A stretch of DNA of 64,000 nt from Nipponacmea schrenckii (lineage: Eukaryota > Mollusca > Gastropoda > Lottiidae). Position 1 is the first letter of the stretch, and every line of letters begins with the position of its first letter. A program made the position numbers and the translations under genes. The stretch spans positions 37,683,106 through 37,747,105 of the forward strand of contig JAUJPP010000005.1 in the NCBI GenBank assembly GCA_030562195.1, given 5' to 3'. Below the pieces are notes generated by a model. The model searched no databases and was not told the DNA's origin. It was given only the letters and a program-made list of their open reading frames with translations. This document shows, in pieces, positions 1 to 11,800 of the stretch.

Positions 1-236
1 TCTCCCTGGATTGTAGCTATGCAATGTCTCCCTGAATTGTAACTATGCAATGTCTCCCTGAATTGTAACTATGCAATGTCTCCCTGAATTGTAACTATGC
101 AATGTCTCCCTGAATTGTAACTATGCAATGTCTCCCTGAATTGTAACTATGCAATGTCTCCCTGAATTGTAACTAAGCAATGTCTCCCTGAATTGTAACT
201 ATGCAATGTCTCCTTGATTTGTAGCTATGCAATGCC
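1..236. repeat. 26-bp minisatellite, about 9 copies, cut by window start
   Basis: Head-to-tail copies of a 26-bp unit beginning TCTCCCTGAATTGTAACTAT and ending GCAATG. The first and last copies are the most diverged (GGATTGTAGC, CTTGATTTGTAGC), and the inner copies are almost identical. The array probably extends upstream of the window. No coding frame is implied. Confidence 0.95.
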
Positions 237-261
237 TTCCTAAGAGACTACATGTACTTAA

Positions 262-757
262 GGGGGCACGATCTTGATTTGTTTGGACAATCATCCGACA
301 GCCTCAAACACATGAAATCTTTTGCTTAGCTAATCAGAAATAGTCTACAGAGCTTCCTTTGAAATTTGAGCCTTCAAATAAATGTGTATCCATAATTATC
401 CGTGTTTGAAAATCATAATGTCTTAAGATATTACGAATGTCCCGCCATATTGGAAAACGGTTCGTCTTGATAATCAAAGAGTAAATCCTTCCCGTCGTGC
501 AATAACGCGGGTCAGGTCATCTATATATATAGACTACTGCGCATTTTCAATTGTAGACTTTGTCAACAGGACACACAATTTTCAGACTGACTGGAGACCA
601 GCTGCGTACAGCACTGAAAACAAATAAAAAGTGAAAATTTTTGTTTGAGGCATATTTCAAGGTATTTTGCGATTTTCTTAGAGCTTGAGTATTTCTGAGG
701 ACTGTTTAAATGTAACAAAGGCCCAAAACGACCCCTAAAAATCAAGATTGTGCCCCT
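262..757. mobile_element. MITE with TTAA target duplication, about 0.5 kb
   Basis: The ends are inverted repeats of about 20 bp: GGGGGCACGATCTTGATTT on the left, and on the right the reverse complement of AGGGGCACAATCTTGATTT. TTAA lies directly outside both ends (258-261 and 758-761). TTAA duplications with short TIRs are typical of piggyBac-type non-autonomous elements. That assignment is inference, because no transposase is present. A minus-strand reading frame of 60 codons inside it looks incidental. Confidence 0.75.
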
Positions 758-761
758 TTAA

Positions 762-2813
762 TTATTTATATACTACTATGCATCGGAACCAACCTACTAT
801 ACTTATATGTATATATACAGTATGTTGCTGGATGTATAACTGTATATATCAACAGTTGTTGAAATTGAAAGTCTAAAAACTTATAGAATCACATGAGTAT
901 CTGTAAAGTATTTTTGTTTTTAAGATAATTTTTATTGTTCATACTAAACTAATGAAAATTGGCTCTTGAGATTTTTTGAACCTTACATGCAGTTTCAAGA
1001 ACCTGTGGTATTGTTATAGAGATATAAAGAGATTAAATGCTTGAAGCTGACAGGAAGGATAATGAGTTTGAGGTCCCTGAAGAACATTGGCTGGTAAAAA
1101 GATAAGCTGGTATTATTGTACTGCTGTTGGAATATTGATCTTTCTGTTACTCTGTTTCTTCACATCATTATTACAAGATTGAATGGAAACAGAACAGACT
1201 GCTGACAGATTTCCTGTTTTTTGATTTATCACAGACTAATGAATGAAAGAAAGAATAATTAAATCATGGAGAGTAATTAATGAACTCTGTCAAGAAATTC
1301 AATTTCATCATCTGTTTTTCTGAAGAAAAAGTCTTTCGAAAATCTTTTAAAAATAATTAAGGGGTAAGCTTAGAAATTTAAACACTGCAATGGCAACTGT
1401 TAAGACAGGATTGAGTAGGTATCAGAGTCAAGTCTGTATCTGAATTCTTTATGCAACCTTCATGTCATGAGAATCAGAGGTACTCTACTAATTGCCGAGA
1501 ATTACTCATTAATAAATAGTAGTGGTTATTTTAGATCATTAGATTGTTGATAAAGGTAAAGATGGTCTGTTTATATTGTTAATTAAGGAAGAGAGAAATG
1601 GGATGTGGAAAGAATAGGTATTATTACTAGTTGACAACTAGAGTAATATATTATTAATGATATTAAGTAAATTGTTTTATTGTATTATGACAGGCAATTA
1701 ACAAATTGTTCCACTTTAGAAACAACCATTTGATGTTGGCTTTTTTGTATAATAAAGTTGATTATTGATATGTTATCATAATTATAAACTTACATAAATT
1801 GAATTTTTAATAATGAATATTGCCTTCTAGCATTTAATTGTACCATTTATTTTTTTGAAAATTACATTTTAATAAAATTTTGAACTTAGATTGTGAAATT
1901 TTCGAATGTATTCATGCTTTCTTGTAAAACTGGATAACCTAGATTTTTATATTTTGATATACATGCTTTGTGTATTATTGTTTTGATCATACATAAATTG
2001 AACTAGTATATAAATTGCTTTAAGCTCTTGTAGAATATTGAGTCTTAATTGGCAGGAATTTGTTGGTAGGTTTATAGATTATAACATGTTTTCATTTGGT
2101 AACTGATTTAATGATTTGCCCTACAGGACTTTCAGTTTAATGAGAGATAAATGAAAGATGTGAATTAAGCCTGTCCTTTATAGTCGTCTCGGTACCTACT
2201 AAAAGTCATTTATAATGATCAATATAGATTTTGCCAGTTAAGCCTTAATAATAGTTTAAAACCCTTTGTCTCTCAATATTTTAACACCAGTAAGGAAAAT
2301 AAAAATTCAAATTTTAAAATGTGAATTCAACTTTTTGCATGAAAATTTGATGAAGAAATTAAGAGTTCAGTATTACATGTCAAGATAGTGTTTGTTATTT
2401 TTTAATTCTGGTTCCATCTTGGTAGTGAATCATGTGGATTTACTGAAATTGTACATTTAATTAAGGCCCTGTGTTCTACAATCTGAACTTATTGATCATT
2501 CCTTGACAGATGGTTTTAAAGAAGAGTAGAAAATTGAACATTTGTATCAAAAGTTTCCTGATTGAACACTGGATTGTGAAGCCTTTGGTATATTACCCAA
2601 TAAGGGCATCTTTAAGGAACTAAAATATGTATTACATTTCATTTCAATACTGTCGTCCATGGAAACCTGGGAACTACAACCTGAAAACTAAATGTTTCAT
2701 GTAAATTGTAATTCAGTCAGACAGAAGATTTTCATTCCAGAGTTTAAGATTCAGACGTCATTAAAAATAATCTGTTTACTACTACAGTATTATTATTATT
2801 TGATATTTTACAG
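762..2813. other. AT-rich non-coding stretch before the first certain ANO7 exon
   Basis: No coding segment is certain here. One short candidate first exon (1037-1093) is listed separately. The rest looks like 5' flank or intron. No clear TATA box, CpG island or repeat array was found, so the ANO7 transcription start is not located and may lie outside the window. Confidence 0.5.
1037..1093 (+). CDS. Candidate first coding exon of the ANO7-like gene
   Basis: An ATG opens 19 codons (MLEADRKDNEFEVPEEHWL) that end at a plausible donor, CTG|GTAAAA, in phase 0. The first certain ANO7 exon at 2814 also starts in phase 0, so the two would join in frame. Anoctamins begin with a poorly conserved cytoplasmic region often rich in charged residues, which this fits, but there is no conserved motif to prove it. 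An alternative is that the true start lies further upstream or in another exon. Confidence 0.3.
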
Positions 2814-5800
2814 AGTCGTCCGTCTGATATAGAAATTTCAGATTTACCAAAAGTTAATCAAGAAAAAGATTGTTTCTTTAGAGATGGAGTTAGAAAAACA
2901 GGTAATTATTGACTTGCAGTCTAGCATTAAATTTGTGGAAATTAGAAATTGAATTTTTTATACGCCCACATGAAAACACATTGCCGTCGCCCCTGTCCGT
3001 CCTCCGTCCGTCCGTCGGTCCGTCCGTCCACATTTGTTGTCGGTCCGTCCACATTTGTTGTATCCACGATAGAGGCTACAGTTTTTATCCGATCTTAATG
3101 AAACTTGGTATACATGTATATATTGATGATATCTCGGTCAAGTTCGAAAATAGCAATAATCGCATGAGCGGTTTTTGAGTTATTGCCCTTGACTTAGTAA
3201 AAACGTGTCAAATTTGGGTTGTATCCACAATAGAGGCTACAGTTTTTATCCGATCTTAATGAAACTTGGTATACATGAATATATTGATGATATCTCGGTC
3301 AATTTCGAATATAGAAATAATCGCACGAGCGGTTTTTGAGTTATTGCCCTTGACTTAGTAAAAACTTTCCAATTTGGGTTGTATCCACAATAGAGGCTAC
3401 AGTTTTTATCCGATCTTAATGAAACTTGGTATACATGTATATATTAAGGATATCTCGGTCAAGTTCGAAAATAGAAATAATCGCATGAGCGGTTTTTGGG
3501 TTATTGCCCTTGACTTAGATAAAAATGTGTCAAATTTGGGTTGTATCCACAATAGAGGCTACAGTTTTTATCCGATCTTAATGAAACTTGGTATAAATGA
3601 ATATATTGATGATATCTCAGTCAAGTTCGAAAATAGAAATAATCGCATGAGCGGTTTTTTAGTTATTGCCCTTGACTTAGTAAAAACGTGTCAAATTCGG
3701 GTTGTATCCACAATAGAAGCTACAGTTTTTATCCGATCTTAATGAAACTTGGTATACATGTATATATTGATGATATCTCGGTCAAGTTCAAAAAAGGAAA
3801 TTATCGCATGAACGGTTTTTGAGTTATTGCCCTAGACTCTTCTCTTAGTTTCGATGCAATAAATCCTCCAATTTTCAGAGGATGTTGATGAAACTTGGTG
3901 TGAGCATTGGAATTGATTAGGCCTCAGTCAAGTTTGAATTTGACAGTTTTTCAATGAATTGTTTTAAGTTATTGCCCTTGACTTAGTAAAATTGCGTCAA
4001 AATTCTATTGTGGTTGCAATAAGAAGCTTTAATTTTCAAAGGATTTTGATGGAACTTGGTGTAAGCATCAGAATTGATAAGACATTAGTCAAGTTTGAAT
4101 TTCTGACTTTTTTTAACAAATGGTTTTTGGGTTATTGCCTTTGACTTAGTAAAATTGCGTCAAAAATATTTGTGGGTGCAAAATAAGCTACAATTTTTGA
4201 ATAGATTTGATGAAACTTGGTATGAGTATTGAAATAGATAAGATGGTGGTCAAGTTCTAATTCGACATTTTTCATGACTGTTTTTGAGTTTTTGCCCTTA
4301 ACTTCAATATTAATTCAGTGAATGTTTTTTGAGTTATTGCTTTATTTATTTTTCAAATTCAATGCTGCCAGTGGGCGTATGTTACCTTGCCTGGCAAGCT
4401 ATCTTCTAGTTAGTATGCAGTCCACTATAACCTCCAACATATGAAAGATAATGGCAGAAACCTTAGTGAAATCATGCATCAGTGTGAATTTAAAGGGTTG
4501 AGTGGGGGTAATGTGATCAATCAGTGTGAATTTAAAGGGTTGAGTGGGGGTAATGTGATCAATCAGTGTGCATTTAAAGGGTTGCGTGGGGGTAATGTGA
4601 TCAATCAGTGTGAATTAAAAGGGTTGAGTGGGGGTAATGTGATCAATCAAAGGCCATGATAGGGGTAACAGAAAGGAAATGGTTGAAAACTTCTTGAATA
4701 GGCAAATCTTCACCACTTTCTTAATGCAATTTCCACATGAAATGGATTGTGATGAATCTTGGCTTCAGTGTTTGTTTTAACCCAAGGATGAACCCTATTG
4801 AAAATCAGCGAAATCAAAAAATATTTAGTACGAGTTATTGCCCTTGTTCTTGAAAATGAAACTTTTTGAAATTGTTTGTTATTGCGCAAGGGTGAACCCT
4901 ATTGCAAATCACAAAAATACCGAAAAATATTTAATGAGTTGTTATTAGGTACAATTCTTGACAGATTTTAAAGGGATAATAGGCGTTAGAACGAACATAA
5001 AATATTAAGTTCACTCAAATTTGGACAATAACAGTATATATCCATCAGTGGACTTACCTATACATCAAAATCCCTCTAAAATCCGATATTCCCCAAAATA
5101 AAGTAGTTTATCATAAAACGCTTGAGCCATCAATCAAGCGATTTTCAAATGGTGTAAATATAAAGGGAAGTAACTCTAACATGTGGGTTTTCACGCATCC
5201 TTGACCCCTACTGTTGAATTCCACAATGATGTTTTAGCGTTGATTTACCAGACACTTTTATTCTCAAACTGAATGGAATCATCGTTGGCTCACTTTTTTT
5301 TAAATTTCCGAATATATTTTTATTGTGGCTTTTTAAAATTTGGTAAAGTGTGGGATGCATACTTATTTAACTAATAGTCAATATGAAACACAAATATAAG
5401 CCGTAGGACGAGTGTATTCTAACGCCTATTATCCCTTTAATGAAACTAGATACCCTATTATATATATATGATGGAAGGTTGAATTTTTCATTCCGCTGAT
5501 TGTTACTGTACTGTAACATGTTTTTATTCAAAATCAATGCTGCCATTTGGCATATATTACTTTGCCTGGCAAGCTATCTTTTAATGGGTGCTGATTTCTT
5601 AACAAATATCAGTTATACATGACAATTTTATTTACTATTCTTTGAAATTTTCATAACAATTGGTATCTGTCTATTTCAGATTTTATTGTTGCCTATGAAG
5701 AAGTACTGGAAAAGGGTAAAATTAAACCTACACAAGAAAAATATACCCAATGGAGAAAGAAATTTTTTAAAAATCTTGAAAAGGCAGGATTGGAATTGGA

Positions 5801-8800
5801 AGAGGTGAGTTCTGTACCAAATAGTTTGTCTGGCATACATTCTGGAAATCCTGTTTCACCTTATGTGACCGGATACTTTTATTCATTTGAATGGTAAGGT
5901 ATTTTAATAAGTGACTGTTACCAACAGTAGGCCTATCTGTAACTGTCGTGGTAGTTTGGTCGATATAAAATATTTGTATGCGATGTCCATCTGCCTCACC
6001 ATTCCTCTTATTGAAAATCCTTATACCAATTAGCAACTGAGTAATTCTCATAAAATACCATGAAATTTCAAACATTTTCACAATGCATGACAATGATGTA
6101 CAATTTGTATGTACATGTCCATCTAATACACATGTACGTGTATTTTTAGACAAATTTTACATTGAAATATTGTGTATTTTCTTTTGTGTTTTTTAATTTC
6201 TTTTTTATGATAATTTTAAGATTAGCCTCCTGGGAAAATCTTTGATATTTTATTTTGTATGTGTGATAAATTTTGAAAAATGTTTTGAATTCAGGAAGTA
6301 TTGGAAAGTGAGAAAAAAATAATAAATTTTGTGAAACTACATGCACCATGGGATGTTGCTTGTGCTTACGCAGAAGACTTGGGTCTACAAGCTCCTTTGC
6401 AGGTAAACAATATCACATTACTTCTCTTATGTAATTAATAATAGGCCTAAATAGGGTTTAAAAGCTGGCATTATGTTGATTTACTGAAACACTGGCTGGT
6501 GGATGAGAATCTTGTATGAGTATTAACCCAACAGCAAGCATTGAAAGAGAGACATAGTTCAGTTCTGCTATTGGAAACTCCACGTGCATTTTATAACATT
6601 TTTATATTATGCCACTCTACATTTTGTTATACGCCCACATGAATTTGTCGACGTATATTGTTGTCACCATGTCCGTCGGTCCATCGTCAACATTTGATGT
6701 ACAATAGAAGCTAGAGTTTTCAATGGATTTCGATGATACTTTGTGTGATCATTGGAATTGATAACACGGCAGTTAAGTTTAATTTGACAATTTTCAATAG
6801 ATTTTGGTAAAACTTGGTGTGAGCATTGGAATAGATAAGATGGTGGTCAAGTTGGAATTTGACGTTTTTTCGATAAGCAGTTCTTGAGTTATAACCCTTG
6901 AAATGGTAGAATTGTGTCAAAGTTTTATTGTGGGTGCAATAGAGGCAAGCTATCTTTTATATTTTCAGGCACATCCTAACCCCAGTGATAATTGGTCAGA
7001 GAAATTAATACGTTTTTTTCATATACCCAATATATTTGCACAAGACGTTCCCAACACACCACTAGACTTTTATACCTGTAGATTTAAAAAGTCAAAATTA
7101 GACAGGTAGGTTATTGGCTTTTTAAATATATAAAATATATATAAATATGTCCATCTATACTGTACAGTTCACAATATGGTTGGCCATGTTATTTGTTCTT
7201 GTGTTTTGATACTCTTGCAAGACAATGTATTTGGATTTGTGTAGTCATGTATCATTGTTATTTACATTTCAAAGAATTATATTATTTAAAAGGGGAAGTA
7301 TGCAAATATTAATTATTAAAAACATTTGTACATGGAAAGAATTCTGTAAGTTATAATTTACTTGTATGTGTACACTTGATTATCTTGAATTTGTTTTAAA
7401 AAGGGGTGATTTAAAGGATCATACACATAAATATATATTTTAAAACACATTAACGAATGTCAATATAAACCTTTTATTTTGCTGTAAATTGAATAACAAC
7501 ATACTTTAAGTTAAAATTTTCTATAAGTAAGGAAAGGTAATTATTTTTGTGTCTAGTTTTCATAAATATTAGCCAAAAAAAATTTCAATTTACTTTGATA
7601 ATCAGACTTCCCATTAAAATGAAGACATAAGAGCCAAGAGAGCTAAATTATCTTCTTGATTTATGTGGAGATTAATATGTCTAGTATGATATCATGCATT
7701 TAATGTTAGAATATGGGTAAGACCACTATTTTATGCAAATATTGATTTGAAAGGATTCTAGCTACATCATTTTAACCTTTTCTGGTTTGATCAAATCTTT
7801 AATTTCCATGACAACTTATCCTTCAGTGTTCACTGTTGCATATGATTACATGTTTTACACTATGTGTATGAGAGGTTTTTCTGTAAAGTAGAATTTCTTC
7901 TATTTGCTTCAGGCAATTTAGAATTCTAAAGTACAAAATTAATAATCATGATAATAAACTCTCTATTTTACATGGGGCAGAATAAGGCCCAATACACAAG
8001 GACATGATCAAGATATGGGGGGAAGTATACACAAATATTTCAGTACAGTATTAGATGGACAGATGATGATACCATCAACTCAAGTATGTGACTACAAATG
8101 TAATAAACAAGGTTTATATACCCTACATGAGCTATTTTTATCAAACAATAATGTTGATCAAAAATAAAATTTTGAGTGAAATCTGTCTTATATTACCTAC
8201 CATTGATGGTTTAATTGAATATCAAACATGATTCAAAGGTTGAAATCAATTAAAAGTTCTGATATATTAATTAATTTATAATGATGGACTGACTAAGCAT
8301 GAGGAATGATAATGGAATAAGCTACATTACTTAATGAATAGTTCACTGACAAATTAACTTGGTCTCACAAATAAACAAAATAAAGTAAACATCAGACATA
8401 TTGATGTTAAAATTCTGGAGTTCTCATTAGCAAATTTGAATATTTTTTCTTGCTCTGAAAATTAAATGTTTTACTGCATTATTTTCTCATGTGGCCTAGA
8501 ATATAACAGTGATCACTGATCAGCTATAAACATCAGTCTGTAAAGCCACTGATAATTGTATATCAAATTATACACATTGAAAGCAGCATTTGAACTGATG
8601 ATAACGGAATGAGTTAAATCACTGAATATTGAATAATTCACAGACAAATTAACTTTGATATATCACTTGTTTCACAAAATAAAATATAAAACCAATAGTC
8701 ATAAAAATAAAAAGATTTAAGATTATTTCAGTTTACAAAATAACCATTGTTTCTTGCGATCAAAATTTAAATATTTTCATGAACATTTTCACTACATTTT

Positions 8801-11800
8801 GTTCTCAAGATATTTTATTTATCATAAAAATGGGTGTGATTTTAATGGTAATAAAACATGAGCAGTAACTATATTACTAATAATATTAGACAGTACAGAA
8901 TTTTTATATTTTTTATTAAAACATCTAATGTAATATATGGCTAGAAAGGGAAGAGCGAGACTAGTAAGATATTTTTATGTGAGATTATGTAAATAAGATC
9001 ACATGACAACGCTGTTTGGAAAGCCAACAAACAATTCAAAGAACTTTTTTGTACTTATGTATTACAGTTATTGATATATGCATGTTAAAGATACTGGAAT
9101 GTGCTAAATTACTTTATGAATAATTCGCAGACAAAGCATTTAATAACAAGACTTAAATGTAAGAAGAGAACAGAACAGTAGATCTTTAGATTTTTAAATT
9201 CAAATCCATTAAGTTTCCTCAGAAGAGATCAATTGAGCAAGTGAAAATTGTGATCACTCTACCAAACTCTGACTTGATGTTGATGTTACAATGGACGTGT
9301 TGAAATTAAAATTATATTATTATTATTAAATGACTGTGAGGTGGCTCTGAAGCGATGGGGGAAAATATGATAAAATGTCAATGATTAAACTGTCACAAAG
9401 TCATAAGGCCCTGTAATATGCTTTTAACTTATATTGGGCTGTCTGAAATCCATTAAATCATTGGGGCCTCTGGCAACTGCATAACAACATAACCCCAGCT
9501 GGGAAAGCTTACCCCCTCCACCCAAAGGCATTTTCTAAATAAACCCTTTCTTCCAAATTAAGGTATCCAAAACAAGCCATGCCTCACTTAACCCATGTAG
9601 TTGCGTATCTCTAGGGGTAATATATACTCGTTAGCAAATGTATAATAGATTCTAGTATGAAAACCAGTTATTGTGATCATGTATAGAAATGTACTACCAT
9701 TTTAATAATGATACTGATGATAGAATGTCAGGATTGCCTTTGATCTACCTGTAAATTATACATAGCAAGAGAGCTTGATATTCAAATCAATAAGCTGATA
9801 TTTTGAATTGGATTTAAAGGGACTGATGGAATGAAGATATAAAATATATTTGATACAAGAAATGATATGAATAGAGCTTCCCAATATCCTGAACAAGAGA
9901 TATATAACAATATTGTTAGATCATTGATGGCAAATTCGGTAGTTTTCAGAAAAAAAATGAAATGAAACATCCAGGTTTGCAGTTAAATCATACGGAGATG
10001 TTATATCATTGAAAGTAAATTGAATTCTAACTGTATTACAGTTCACTTTAATATATTGTATTAGAAAAATCTTCAATATAATTTTTGTGTTATATTATCT
10101 CAATCCAATTTAAATGTGAAACTGGATAACTGTGACAAATTTAAATTACACGCCTCAAGTAGAACAAGATGAAGAAGAGTTTCACATTCTGCAGTATTGG
10201 AATTTTTTGCAGAATTCAAAGACAAGGCATTATGTTACATTAGTATTAAATGTATCATTTGTGGCATTAAAAGTTTCAAGAATATAAGGATATTTTAAAC
10301 TACACTTTATTACTCATTAAGATCAAACAATTTGTAAGTTAGATATAGACCGATACGAGGTTAATATTCGAAAAAAAAACTTCTTTTTTTTTCGAATATT
10401 AACCAAGGGGTTTGAGGTCTATATCTAACTTACAATCCAAGGAAAACTATGTTTCTTTTTTACTATTAACCCCCCTTTTCCGATAGATTCGTACACAGGT
10501 TAATATATGAAATAATCGTTGTCGACATCAAAGGTAAAGTAATGCCGTGGATTGTAAGATCAAACAGGCGCTGTAGTACAGGTTGTGCAGCATTAGACAG
10601 TTACTTTTATTGCACATCTTCATTAGCCCATTAGGAGCAGAAGGGTAGAACATAAATCATCTCAGGACTTTAATTGTTACCACTGGGAATTTTTGATATA
10701 GTTTTCATTTTTATTTTTGCATTTTGTATTAACTCAGAAGCTGAATGTTTTTCCTTTCCTATCTTATATTTATGTATTGTTCAGTTTGACTGACAAAACT
10801 ACAGACTAGGGATCCATCATAATTCTTCATCTTGTGGTTTGAGAGAAAACAAATGATGAATCAAACTGTTCAAACTTTTTATACTCAAAAAAGCTTCTCG
10901 ATTTAATTAGACTCTTGTCTCCAAGTTTATGCTACTCAAAGAATCCATTTGTCATTTCAAAAAGCTCAATGGGAATGTTATTTAACGCCTCCAACACATT
11001 TTAGAATAGAAATCTTTAATTAAGGAGGTAAAAAGACCTATAAATTCTTAGAAATGTGTCATGTGGAATGGTTAAAACGAGTATAATTGAATTGTATGGA
11101 GTTTATTGACATGTCTTTTGTATGTGGCATTTTCATTCCAGATTTTCAAGATAAATTTCATTCTAAAATAACATTAAAAGTAGACATCTTGAAAACTTGT
11201 TCTTTTAAAGACTGCCAATCATCAGTATTACTCTTATCTCAGTCTCAGATGAGGCCATAAGAGTTGCCAGAAGAACTTCTTTCAAATGTATTGGAAATTT
11301 TATCCCTAAATAGTTGAAGTATTTGGTATACAGTCTGTCAAAATAGCAATAATAATTGGTAAACACCAAACTTGAAGACACGCTAAGAAATTTTGAATTT
11401 TAAATGAGAAAATCACTGATCACTGGTATTTTATTTCTTCCCCTTCACCTCTCACAACACATATTAAAACAATCAGATTATAAGGATTTCTAAATGTTTT
11501 ATGTGTATAATGGACATTGATAGCTTCCATTAGCACCATTTTAATTTTAGGTCTGACACAACTCTACTAAACTAAGTTTTTGATCATATAAGACCCTTAG
11601 CGTCATCAAATGGTTGTGTCCATTAGCTAGGGTACAGTTATAAATTAGGTTTTAATAAATCCTTTAAGGTGCTAATGAATATCTCAGTAACACAATAAAG
11701 TGACTATGAATTTATTTGTCATTGGAGAGATTCAATTTGTATTGACTCATTTAAAATAAGTTCTTGTCAATGTGTTAAAAAATATGAACCATTTCAATTT

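Noticed and set aside
3374..3742. A 122-codon plus-strand frame with an internally repeated protein
   Set aside because: It is a read-through of 161-bp monomers in pearl-like element A. Similar frames appear wherever monomers occur (14494-15034 minus strand, 42643-44707 plus strand) without splice or start context.
4441..4659. A 72-codon frame with a 14-residue repeat
   Set aside because: It is an in-frame 42-bp minisatellite inside an ANO7 intron between transposon fragments. No evidence of expression or family.
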